DNA from: Macrothele yani | Lineage: Eukaryota > Arthropoda > Arachnida > Araneae > Macrothelidae | Reading direction: 5' to 3' | NCBI GenBank assembly: GCA_039090855.1 | Contig: CM076990.1 | Span: forward strand, 200,513,232 to 200,577,231 | DNA: 64,000 nucleotides | Shown here: positions 54,747 to 64,000 of the stretch, in pieces | Layout of the letters: each line of letters opens with the position of its first letter | Numbering within the stretch: position 1 is the first letter of the stretch | The notes under the pieces: model-generated | The model's database searches: none | What the model saw: only the letters and a program-made list of their open reading frames with translations | Told to the model about the DNA's origin: nothing | Position numbers and translations under genes: made by a program

Positions 54747-57250
54747 TTAAAAAAAACTTGTTATTGTGGCACACTTGGATTTTTTAACAGGCAAGTTCTC
54801 AGCAGTACCTTGTGGTGCATGTCGTTTTCTTGTATGCTGGACAGGAGTAGTTGATGCACCTTTTTTTGATTCAATAGGTTTGGCAAGTGGAAGAGTAGTT
54901 GATGCACTTTCTTTTGAAGCAATATGTTTGGCAATGGAATTACTAGGACACAATTGCTTTGTTGAGCAAGTGGGAACATCTGTTGTTTTCGTAGTAATTT
55001 CATATTGAGGAATATTTGAGACTTTATTTCCTTTTGTTGATAGGAATTTCTTGTAAGAGGCATAGGCGGAATGAATTGCACTACACATCTGCGTGGTGGG
55101 CTTTAATTCTACAGACTTTATCTTCTTTCTTCGTAAGCTGTATTTCACAATAGCAGCAGCCTCATAATTTTCCACAGTGAGACAACTTCTATCATCTGTA
55201 ATAATGTCATCCATGATATTAAATGTCCCTTCAACCAGAGGACCAGAAAAGGTTGACAATAGAGCTCTCACAAGAATTCCTAAATATTTATACCTAATAG
55301 TAACACCATCACTCTCCTTCAAATCAAAAATATGTGACCACCAATCACAATCTATCCTTGAACTATCATCAAGACAGATTCCTGTGGCTTCCAACTCTGT
55401 TATAGCATTATCAAGTGAATACCTTCAAACCTCTTCTAAAAGAAAGCTCCTATCTGAATCATTAATTACTTGAGGCAAGCACTCGCTTAATTTGTCAAAT
55501 GCTGATAAAGTAGTGTTGCATCTCCGCTGCTTTGGATGCAGTACCGAAAGCCAAATCAACACTTTATTATTGAGTGGCAAGTTTTTCATCATATATATTG
55601 CAGTATTTTGATATGCGTGTCTTAAATTTTTATAAAATGCAGAGATCCAATTAACTTTCTTCTTTCGCAACTCTTGTGCTTCTGAGTAAGCAAACTTTCC
55701 AACACTCAAAAATTTATCAGCAAGCTGTATTTCTGTATTTTTGACATCAACACTCAGAAGTTCAATAACACTGCTCTCTGGAATAAATTCAACTTTGATG
55801 AATAATGACAAAAATTCCTTGCACAGGACAAACATTTCACAGTGGATTCGGTGCATCATAGGTGCCTCACATTGAAACATTTTTACAAATGAATGGAACT
55901 TGGACAATATACCCCTGTAAAAGTTCAGGAACAACGAGAATTTTTGCTGGAGGTGGATCAGAGAAAGCAAAATTCTGTCTTTTCGTACTTTACCAGCTGC
56001 TGTCTGTTTTTGTTTTGCAAGATGGTACTGAATTACATGTATGCGGCTGCGCTGAGCATCAGACACTTTTCGAGTCTTATAAACATTACTCAAAAGTGCA
56101 TCTACACTTCCACTCTTCTGTTCCTCATTTGACAAAAAGCTATAATAATACACAATCAAGGCATCACGTAACTCATGGAGTCTGGCGCAAGTGGTTAACA
56201 TCTGCAGAAAACGTGTTTCAGTGGGCCTTAAAATTTGCTTCGCTGAACTTGAATTTAGCAAAACTTGTACTTCAGAGAATAACTGTTTGGCCTTGGGAGA
56301 ATCCTGAATATCATAACAAACATCGCTTGCAAAACCCTCAATAAACATATCGAATTTCTGAAAAAATTGTTTTGCAGAATTGTGCACTATATGCACAACA
56401 TCTCCATGAATATCCAGAAGATTTGGGTTTTCCTTTCTCATTAAAGTCTCCACTCCGCCCCTACATCCCCGCATTGTGTTGCAGTTATCCATCAGACAAC
56501 TTATCACTTGAGTGAAGGCTAAATAATTTTCTGAAAGAAGTTCCTTCACCTTTTGGAAAATGTTGACAGCCGTGGCAACATTTTCTTTTTTTGATCCAAG
56601 AAGATCTGTGACTGTTTTCTTTTGCTCCTTATCATAGAATCGTACCATTACATTGATGATCTTGTCCATTGCATTATTCGTAGCTTCATCTATGTTCAAG
56701 GAGAAAAATTTCCCTTCAACTGTTGGACTAACTCCTTTCTCATGCACTTTGCAGTACCATGTGTGTTGATGTAGGTTGCAGTCGTCCTGAACATTTTCAA
56801 TTTAGAAAGTGCTAACTTATCACCTGCAAGATGCTTAGATAGCTCAACTAACTGTGGTGCCAAATCGAATGGCAGCGTGTTTTCGCATAAAAATGCAGTC
56901 AGAACCGCTTTCTGATGTGCAATTCTGTCAGATATTGATGCTTTGGCCTGAACAGGAGCGACTCCAGGCAATGTTTGTGTATGCTGCTGTGCTCGTACAC
57001 ACTTTTGATGATCAGCATCCTTACTGTGTTTGAACAGCACTTTTTTACCATTGCTTCCATATTTTAACTTTCTGCTACATAAAACACAAAAGCAAAATCC
57101 CAGTTCCTTAATTTTCCGGCACCAAGAACCAAATTTGACGTCATGGGAATCAGTCTCATCTAACCATTCCCATCGCCACTTATTCTTAACACTGCTATCG
57201 TTCAAAGCTGACGTATTTTTCGAATCTATGAATTCAATAGCTGACTGCAT
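54747..57250 (-). pseudogene. hAT transposase, nearly intact (one frameshift, one stop)
   Basis: The first Met is placed at 57250 because upstream codons lie in a terminal-repeat-like sequence. The N-terminus has KNKWRWEWLDE, FGSWCRKIKELGFCFCVLC with a BED-like finger continuing to HSKDADHQKC (to 57000), and IAHQKAVLTAFLCENTLPFD. A one-base shift near 56730 leads to FFSLNIDEATNNAMDKI with the first catalytic Asp, FTQVISCLMDNCNTMRGCRG (second), and a long helical region to 55430. An in-frame TGA at 55425-55427 follows. The C-terminal part has FSGPLVEGTFNIMDDIITDD and LTVENYEAAAIVKYSLR, the hAT dimerisation region, and a basic tail ending KKSKCATITSFF at 54747. The total is about 830 codons, normal for the family. 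With only two lesions it is one of the youngest coding elements here. Confidence 0.85.
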
Positions 57251-57442
57251 GTTGAAAAAAAGGAATCGCAAATTTACCACACGCGTAAAATACGGCAAGA
57301 TCGACTGGTACGACTCACTCCAAAGATTAGCTGTGACCTATGGCGGCACAGCCAGTGGTGTCTCCACCTAATACAAGCTCGATGGGTGAACCGGTTATGG
57401 TGTGTGACGTACACATAGTGAAGAGAAAGCCAGGGACGGGTG

Positions 57443-57506
57443 AGGTTGGGTTGGGTTGGGTTGGGTTGGGTTGGGTTGGGTTGGGTTGGGTTGGGTTGGG
57501 TTGGGG
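57443..57506 (+). repeat. (GGTTG)n array, about twelve copies
   Basis: A perfect pentanucleotide array TTGGG TTGGG and so on, ending in a G run. It resembles telomere-type pentamers of arthropods (TTAGG) but with G in place of A. It sits between the hAT coding region and a CpG-rich stretch. Confidence 0.9.
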
Positions 57507-57529
57507 GGTTACGACGTAGGCGAGGATCG

Positions 57530-57700
57530 GCGTAGAACCTCCAACGGAGCTGCTCCTCGATTCCTCTTCGACCAGAATGCCCCTCTTACCCAGAATGCAT
57601 TAGGCGCCACTGCTACTCCGAGTTTACGATAAACGAAGTACTACGGTACGAGCGTGGTTGCCGATGGCGTACTAACGTTCCGGAGTAGAGCGTATGGATA
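57530..57700. promoter_or_regulatory. CpG-rich stretch with CCAGAATGC motifs, possible promoter
   Basis: This stretch is visibly richer in G, C and CpG than its surroundings. It has GACCAGAATGCCCC near 57570 and CCCAGAATGCATTAGGCGCC near 57590. CCCAGAATGC is the core of the ZNF143/Staf-type promoter element known in animals. It may serve the minus-strand hAT gene or an unseen host gene; this is inference from motif and composition. Confidence 0.35.
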
Positions 57701-57729
57701 GAAAGGGAAAAAAGCAAAATACCCGCCTT

Positions 57730-59278
57730 AATTTTCGGACTAAGAGCCGCAGGTGAGAAATTTTGCAATCTTGGAAGCAAAAGTTGCCGTAAGGGCCACA
57801 CCGGCATAGGGGCCGCAGCTATGAAATTGTGGTGCTGCTCAGAAAACTAAATTATCTTCCTTATTTTCATGAATTAATTCACACCCAACGTAATTATATG
57901 TATACTTCAAAGGCTAATTCAGAAACTCAGTGTCGATCTACTTTATGCACTTATTTTTTCATACTGGCAAAAGCTTTTATTTGTGCATTTTTTTTAATAA
58001 TGCTAATGACGTTATTTGTTTGCCCTTATTAAATGCTCAAAACCATATATGTAATCAATATAAATAACAGTTAATCTTAAGACTCCTATTAGAATATTGA
58101 ATTGCCCGTAAAACCGCACAATTGTCTAAATTCCATTCAATGTGGATGTCTGCTACAGGATGGTTCTCTGTTCACCGCAATAGAATCCTCCGTCTTAGAA
58201 GTAATTAACTTATAAATTATCACTTGTAATGCTTTCGATTAATGTTTTCTTTAATAACATGTTCCTTCTATCTTTGTTATGCTTTTTTCTCATCTACAGA
58301 TGTTTTTTGTTAGAATGTAGTTGCTTTTCTTTATGCAGCTGCTAAATGGGGTAGTTAACACATCCCTCCCACGCTTCCTTTTACCAGCTGCCTCGCACGT
58401 GTTCGCTGATCCCCCCCCCGCCAATCACTTCGAAAAACAGCGGTCTCCGCTGTCTCGCTTTTTTCTTTAGTGGTTTGACCTACTTTCACTCAGCCTTCGC
58501 GTTGAGCTCCGTCCACTTTTACATGAATACGAAACTCTCCCTTCTTTTGCGTTTGTGAAAAGATTTTATCTTCAGCCAAGTATTAAATTAATTACCCATT
58601 GTTAACATCATTACTTGTCACAATCTTTTTCATGTTCTCTGCTTTAAATCAGGAGAACGTTTTGCCGCTTCAATGCAGCTTTCTAAATATTTAACAAATT
58701 TATTGCCAGATGAACCAAGAAGAGTGAACAGAATTTGTCTGTCGTCCCACCAGTATTGTTTGGAATAGGTCAAGGTCACTGGCTTACTACTAATGGAATA
58801 TCGCTGGAATCATCCTGGGGCAGGCTTTTGCATTGTTCATGTTCTTAAGCTCGGAAGTCACGCTACTGGTTTGTGTGCTTATGTCTCCATTCCATCCCCC
58901 CATCTAGTAGCATTCCATGCTACTGCCACGGGATGTGCTTCCCCCACTCCCATGCAAAGGGCATTTGGATCAGACATTCCTTTCACAAACAAACCTCCTG
59001 ACCTTAAGACCTACACCTACCAGAGTGTTTTCCCGTCCCCCCCCCTCCCCCACTTTCCCTTCTAAACCAACATCAGCGGAGCGGAGTTATCTTTTCAATA
59101 GACGTGTCTAACGTATGAGAAGAAAAAGGAAGTAAAACTATCACAGTTGAGTTTGTAGAAAAAAACGTTCTTTGAAAAAATTTACTAAGCATCTGCATGA
59201 AAAAAAAAAAAGGAGCGCAGAAACAGTCTTTTCGAAAACAAATTCGGCATAAGGGCCGCGGCTCTTAGCCCAAAAATT
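57730..59278. mobile_element. inverted-repeat element with GGACTAAGAGCCGC ends, non-coding
   Basis: ATTTTCGGACTAAGAGCCGC at 57731-57750 returns inverted as GCGGCTCTTAGCCCAAAAAT at 59258-59277. A second motif, GGCATAGGGGCCGCAGCT near 57804, is repeated directly as GGCATAAGGGCCGCGGCT at 59246-59263. The interior (57830-59200) is AT-rich with no gene. It looks like a MITE of about 1.55 kb or the remains of one. Confidence 0.5.
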
Positions 59279-59689
59279 TCGGTATTTGGAAATTATTTTT
59301 ACTGATATTTTCTTCCGTCCCACTTCCGTCTTCGGATATTTTCAAAAGACGGAATTCCGTCCTCTGGACGGAAAACTTGCACCCATGCCCCTAACTCCTT
59401 TTAAACCAGGACAAATGATCTTTAACACCCCCAACCCCCACCTCCTTATGTCTGCAGAAGTCCACTGGCAATCCGGATGAATAAGAACATGCTGCCTAGT
59501 TGGGATGGCTAAATCACTTAGTTTTAAGGAATAATAGCCAGTATAAATAAGAAGTTTTAAGGTCCCTTAAAAGGAAAAGGACAATTTAAGGAGTTTTTAA
59601 ACACTGTACAAACCTTGTATAGAAACATCCTTCTCCAAAAGCGACAACCCCTTAAATGTGGTTTTTATGATCACCATATGCATTTTGCT

Positions 59690-60112
59690 TTAGTTTGTGA
59701 AATCCCCCCCCATAATGTTCAAACTCTCAACACCAGCATATTCCAAAGGTGTTCTTAAAAAGTGTATCAGAGCCAGCATTTCATCATCTCCATACATCCA
59801 CAGATCTTTGTCATTAATAGGCCAGTTGGTTATTTCAAATATTATTGACAAATATGATGAGAATATCATATCATTATTTTCAAAAATTGCACTAATCAAC
59901 ACCTTTCTGTTGAAAGAATGAACAGCTATCCCTTCCTCTTTTAATATGCGTGGACCTGAAATGTAACAGTTACACTGTCTGCTTTTCTGGGCAATCTTAA
60001 CATTTTCAGTGAAATCTTTCAAATTTATGTCATTGGTGGTTTTCAACAGCAATAATTTTTTCTTCATACTAGGGATCCAAGAAAGTACTTGTTGCAAATT
60101 TGTGTTGTGCTC
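59690..60112 (-). CDS. terminal exon of an unidentified gene, 140 codons
   Basis: The minus strand has an acceptor-like GTTATAG (60119-60113) followed in phase 0 by an uninterrupted frame to TAA at 59690-59692. The product begins EHNTNLQQVLSWIPSMKKKL, contains a hydrophilic middle with GPRILKEEGIAVHSF, then IFEITNWPINDKDLWMYGDD, and ends FLRTPLEYAGVESLNIMGGD plus three residues. The composition is protein-like (balanced hydrophobic spacing, Trp and Gly present, no low complexity), and the frame is free of stops in an AT-rich setting, so I consider it real coding sequence. I do not recognise the family. A LINE ORF1 starts on the other strand 340 bp away, but no similarity is seen. Confidence 0.5.
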   Translation of the reverse strand, partial: EHNTNLQQVLSWIPSMKKKLLLLKTTNDINLKDFTENVKIAQKSRQCNCYISGPRILKEEGIAVHSFNRKVLISAIFENNDMIFSSYLSIIFEITNWPINDKDLWMYGDDEMLALIHFLRTPLEYAGVESLNIMGGDFTN

Positions 60113-60451
60113 CTATAACATACATGAGACTGGCTAAGATGAATTTTTTAACCAGATGAAAAAATGAAACATGCAGTGAAAAAGTTGGAATATAACCCAT
60201 AAGCAAGCAAGATGGAATTTTTCACTATATTTATGTAAATTATTAGACTAGAGCCCCCAAAGGTATTGACAATGTAAAATAACTGAATTCAAAATAAAAT
60301 AAAAAGGTTTTAATTTGTTTTGTTGTTGTGCTTGGTTGTTTATCAGCTCAACTTTATTCTTGGTTGCTTTTCTGCCATATTTGTCTTATGTTAAGTCTCA
60401 CCAGAGCCATAGTTGTTGGACAAAACTTGGTAAATTTTACTAAGTCATAAA

Positions 60452-60776
60452 AATGAGTGGAGAAAGAGAAGAAAACAATGAAATAGAGAAGACCAATTAA
60501 GGTCCTAATGATGAGATGAATAACTGGCTAACAGAAATTGAAAAAATCATTACTGATGCTTCAAGCAAAATCACCAGTGGGGCAAAGTTGAAAGTTAGAG
60601 CCTATATTCATAATATTAGAGAATTGCATTTTAGGCAATTCATGCAACTGAATCATGCTCTCAAGATTCGTACTCTTCCAAGCAAAATAAATTTAAGCAC
60701 TTTCCAAGGACTTCTTAAAACCAAATTATCATATGTGTGTGCTGTTGGTCAGTCAGTAGTTACGTATTTTAGCTAA
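60452..60776 (+). pseudogene. gag-like LINE ORF1, N-terminal piece
   Basis: The plus strand starts MSGEREENNEIEKTN, a stop, then from 60516 MNNWLTEIEKIITDASSKIT and KLKVRAYIHNIRELHFRQFM to 60776. The acidic start and helical segment are like the N-terminus of gag-like ORF1 proteins of arthropod LINEs. The link to 62590-63215 is inference from strand, order and type. Confidence 0.45.
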
Positions 60777-62299
60777 TTCAAACCATTAAACTTAGCTGAG
60801 ACGAGCACACCTTCAATGACCTGCATGTTACCCCGTGCCCCTCTGTTCTGGTGTTTTTTGAAATCATTTTATTTTGTAGATTATTTTGAAAGGGTACTTT
60901 ATTTTCGTATTCACCCTCCAGCAAGAATACGTCCCTAACCCAGTCAACACAAGCCCATCATGTTTCACAAATACATCATCCCACTTATTATTTTACTCCC
61001 ATGGCTGATGTTTTACTATGTAGTGATGTCATAGCCAAGGTACCAGCTGTCCACGTGCTTCCCTGAGTTGAACGTAAGTTCTGCGCTATTTGAGCAGCTT
61101 GGTGTTTTTATCAGAACTACACAGAAATCTCCTACACAACTTTCTAGCACAAACAATTATTTTACACATGATCTTTCATATCATTACTTAAAAACAAAAC
61201 AAAACAAAAATCAAGTTCTATTTACACAGTCTTAACTTTTCAAGTACTTTCAAGGACTTGAAAATGAACTTTCTTTTTTCAAGGAACATACAAACCATGG
61301 CTCTGGGGAGACTGAAAGAAAGACTCCAAATCTCAAAAAGTTAAAGTTACAACTCGAAGGACATACGCTGACGTAGCATGTTTTCCGAGTGAGAAAATTC
61401 CACCTCAGCAACATGTATTCATGGGTGCCACTAAAGTGCTTACGCCAAGACTGAAAATCGAGACACAGTATAAGGAGTTGGGCTATATCAATTAATGTGA
61501 CAAGGGGAAAAAAAAAAAAGAATATATAATTAATTACCTCCCTCAACTTTATAAGTTGATAAGACAAAAAACTGAATACTGCCATTTCGGTGATCCGTAC
61601 AACTCTTTTCACAGCATTTCCTTAATCACTGTTTGCTATATTAAGAAATAAAGGTGTGAGCATTTTTCCTTTTGTTTAATCAAAAATTAAAGTTCAAAAT
61701 CAAAACTTCAACTGTCCGTCGTCGTATATACTGATACGCAACAGCTTTCTCTGCACAATGAGTAAGTAGTTAAAGTTTTTGAACTTTAACTTCGTTAAGA
61801 AAATGGCAAAATGCCTGATCTGTGATTTGATGTAGCAAGAGCTGACTAAGGAATGGCAAAACATGCATTTTAAGTTAAATTAATTCCAAAAATCAGTACT
61901 GAGGTAGTCACTCTGCCTTGAATACGATTTTACGGGTCACAGAGATAAAACCGATTCTTTCACGGACACATCATGAACCTAGTTTGAAATATTTCGCTTA
62001 CAAAAATTGGAGTGTAAATATTCAAACTCAACTAATTTATTTTGAAGCAGAGACTACAAAGTAGGAAAGCAAGCATTTCGTTTAGAAAAATTCTTTTAAA
62101 ATGCGTAGTCGTTATTTTGCACAGTCACAGAAAAATAAATGATCATTGGAAACAAAAAATGAGGAATACATCCAGGAAGAGAAACATTAATAAAAAGACT
62201 ACTTCAGAAAAATTCAAAACGCAGAAAATCACGGAACATTCTCATGTTCCCTAGACTGCGCATTTATGACGAACTTCCAGAAAATGTGATGAACCCCAA

Positions 62300-62559
62300 A
62301 AACGCACTTTCCGACCGGAAGAGATTTGCCAAAATACGGAAAATTTGGCAGGTGTGCAATCGTGATGAACTTTTTAGAACATTTTGATCACTTTTCAAAC
62401 ATTTGGTGCAACTCCACAATTTCAATGATTACAGAAATACACAACTTTCGGAGGAAAACGAAAACAGAATTTAAAAATATTCTAACAATCATAACAGGTG
62501 CCCAAAATCTTCAAAAGACGGAAATCCGTCCGCAGGACGGAAGAATGGCAGCCACGATG
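62300..62559. repeat. two hAT-like right ends in series
   Basis: GGAAAATTTGGCAGGTGTG ends at 62356 and GACGGAAGAATGGCAGCCAC then GATG ends at 62559. Inverted, both begin CA..TGCC like the ends at 1371 and 23699. The second also shares TTCAAAAGACGGAA and a GGACGGAA block with the right end of the element at 59387. Confidence 0.5.
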
Positions 62560-62589
62560 TATCATCATTTTTTCCCCAAAAAAAAAAAA

Positions 62590-63215
62590 AAAAAAGTTTC
62601 TTTGGAAAGGGTAAAGAATCAGATTCAGCAGAACATTAGCCCTTTAACCCTTCAAATAGGGATAAAGATCGTTAGAAAAATTAACAAAGGAGGTATTTTA
62701 ATAGAATGTTCAAGACAGGAAAAAATTTCCAAGTTGGAGGAAGAAGTGAAGAAAAATAAGGCAACAAGGGTTCACCTGATGCCTAGGAGACCATCAAAGT
62801 GAAAGCCGAAGATAATAATACACGGGGTGGGTGGAGAATTGACAAAAGAAGAAATACGGAACAACCTGAGAGAACATAATCCCTTTTGGGACAAGACAGA
62901 AGTAGATGTAAGATTTCCCATTAAAATCAAAGATAGGAAAAACCACTGGGTAGTTGAAATAAATCCAAGTGCTTATAGAGAGACTATTAAGCTTGGAAAA
63001 TTGAATATTGGATGGTGTGTTTATCCAATTAGAGAGTTTTTGAGGGAGAAAATATGTTTTAGATATAACAATTTTGAGCACATAAGAACAAAGTGCTCGG
63101 AGGTGTTTGATAGATGTACAAAATGTGGTGATGCAGGACACAAACATAAGGCCTGTGAAAAGAAGAACACTGTTCCAATTGTGATAAGGCTAATAAAAGA
63201 TTCAGACTTGCACTA
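62590..63215 (+). pseudogene. gag-like LINE ORF1, central and CCHC part
   Basis: The reading SLERVKNQIQQNISPLTLQI, GIKIVRKINKGGILIECSRQ and EKISKLEEEVKKNKA, then a stop near 62802, is followed by ELTKEEIRNNLREHNPFW, NHWVVEINPSAYRETI and KLNIGWCVYPIREF, and a zinc-knuckle part ICFRYNNFEHIRTKCSE with CTKCGDAGHKHKACEKK (63045-63165). The first knuckle has Tyr at the second Cys position, so it is damaged. A third knuckle with HFSMAKDCP follows near 63225-63252 in a shifted frame. This is the canonical gag-like ORF1 layout of Jockey/R1-type LINEs. A 1.8 kb stretch separates it from the N-terminal piece. Confidence 0.75.
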
Positions 63216-63444
63216 AACACAAAACACTTTAGTATGGCAAAAGACTGTCCACCATTAGCTAGAAAATCAAAGAATCTGAGAAGTAGGACAGATAATGGAA
63301 ATTAAGGAAATAACAATTAAATGCAGTACAAAATTGCAAATGTGTGTTTGTGGTTCCAGTACAGCGGAAGTCGGGCATTGATCTTCGTTGCCCTGGTCTG
63401 CAGACAAAGAAACTTTTACCTGGCTGACTTAGAGGAGGACTCTA

Positions 63445-64000
63445 CAAGTGGTGTGCAGAAGTATTGCACCACCTGCAAAAACCATGAATTTTGAAGTTTA
63501 ACTCTGTTTTTAACTAAAAATTTTCATAGTTATTTCATCATTTATATGTCATTAGATGTTAAATTTAATAGAGATTTCAAAAATGTCTTAGTTTTTTCTA
63601 TAGTTATTTTCTTAAGATATGACATAAAATATGGGGTTTGAGAAACACATTGAAATTCACATTAGCTGCATATCAGTTGTTATAGCCAATCATAGACATT
63701 ATTTTACATGATTGGCTGCTTCCTAATGCTATCTTAAACCTACTCTAGCCTTTATAAGGGTTGATGCAGAGTAACTAGAGCATTGTAGTGGTCGCTTCTT
63801 GTTATTAGGGTATAATTTGTGTACATTCTTAATAATGGTTAAAACTGCAGAATTGTCCACAGCAGACAGTAAAAATAGTTGTTCTGCATGAAGAGGGATA
63901 TTCTTCAAGACAAATCGCTGAAAGAGTGGGCTGTAATCAATCTACAGTTATTAGGATACTGAAGAAAGTAAAAGACACTGCTGATGTTAAAAATATATGT
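63445..64000 (+). mobile_element. Tc1 element, 5' part, cut by the window end
   Basis: After TA at 63443-63444 the end reads CAAGTGGTGTGCAGAAGTAT. At 63836 a frame starts MVKTAELSTADS. After a one-base shift it continues VKIVVLHEEGYSSRQIAERV and GCNQSTVIRILKKVKD, a typical Tc1 helix-turn-helix, to the window edge. Its insertion site lies just after the LINE ORF1 piece. Confidence 0.8.

Larger units (their letters stand above)
54074..59387 (-). mobile_element. candidate composite hAT element, 8 bp target duplication
   Basis: The left end CATGGGTGCAAGTTGTGAGA and the right end inverted CATGGGTGCAAGTTTTCCGT share 14 bp, with a further TGAAAATAT match inside. The flanks are TCCCTAAC (54066-54073) and CCCCTAAC (59388-59395), an 8 bp duplication with one mismatch. 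The hAT transposase lies inside on the minus strand, followed upstream by a GGTTG repeat, a CpG-rich stretch and a nested inverted-repeat element. The TIR-like sequence just above 57298 (TTGCCGTATTTTACGCG) could instead mark a shorter element, so the outer limits are provisional. Confidence 0.55.

Noticed and set aside
61250..61612. A 120-codon minus-strand frame as a gene
   Set aside because: Low-complexity Phe run, no motif, and splice signals inside do not define a consistent exon.

Overview
This is a eukaryotic, AT-rich and almost gene-free stretch. Its transposable elements (mariner and Tc1 of several lineages, an I-clade LINE with an RNase H domain, RTE LINEs, Penelope-like GIY-YIG fragments, hAT, pogo/Tigger and a MULE relic) fit an arthropod best. 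A chelicerate or a crustacean is my guess, with low confidence. There is no operon structure, ribosome binding site or other prokaryotic signal. Host coding sequence is limited to isolated exons: a 126 bp minus-strand exon matching the C-terminal region of THO complex subunit 6 (48808-48933), a plus-strand terminal exon with one membrane segment and a short basic tail (22814-23027), and an unassigned minus-strand terminal exon of 140 codons (59690-60112). Two shorter exon candidates lie near the first (47983-48060 and 50666-50815).

Layout. 1-1262: a mariner with both ends. 1371-2833: a hAT-like non-autonomous element carrying an in-frame 48 bp minisatellite. 3480-6000: the endonuclease half of an RTE LINE, interrupted by a second mariner (4216-5446). 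6249-13464: a Tc1 element split by a 6.0 kb I-clade LINE (6892-12896, minus) with a perfect 13 bp target duplication. 13640-14000: a MULE relic. 14400-15780: two head-to-head Penelope-like fragments. 16417-20926: a BED-type hAT relic interrupted by a 145 bp repeat array, which itself holds a TTAA fold-back element. 21120-27150: Tc1 remains and the membrane-protein exon, including a Tc1 (23691-26712) whose left terminal repeat is cut by a hAT-like element. 27597-28230: a Tigger fragment. 31831-33943: a complete but decayed Tigger. 34600-36870: Tc1 and mariner relics. 38560-40310: the RT half of an RTE LINE. 40700-41130: a Jockey-like RT relic. 43663-44974: a mariner with about 85 bp terminal repeats. 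45052-46189: a Tc1. 47760-47922: a tRNA-derived SINE. 49640-50440: a mariner relic. 51186-53167: a pogo element with terminal repeats. 54074-59387: a hAT with a nearly intact transposase. 60452-63215: a gag-like LINE ORF1 in two pieces. 63445-64000: the start of another Tc1.

All transposase and RT genes that can be followed are broken by stops, frameshifts or insertions. The best preserved are the hAT at 54747-57250 (one frameshift and one in-frame stop), the pogo at 51626-52988 and the LINE RT/RNase H frame at 7352-9532. The clearest relationships are nesting relations that date events: LINE into Tc1, mariner into RTE, hAT-like element into Tc1, and fold-back element into a repeat array inside a hAT. 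The most unusual structural signal is a pair of related segments at the 5' end of the I-clade LINE; they can form a hairpin with two compensatory base-pair changes, which suggests a selected RNA structure. Coordinates of relic ends are approximate unless terminal repeats or target duplications are cited.
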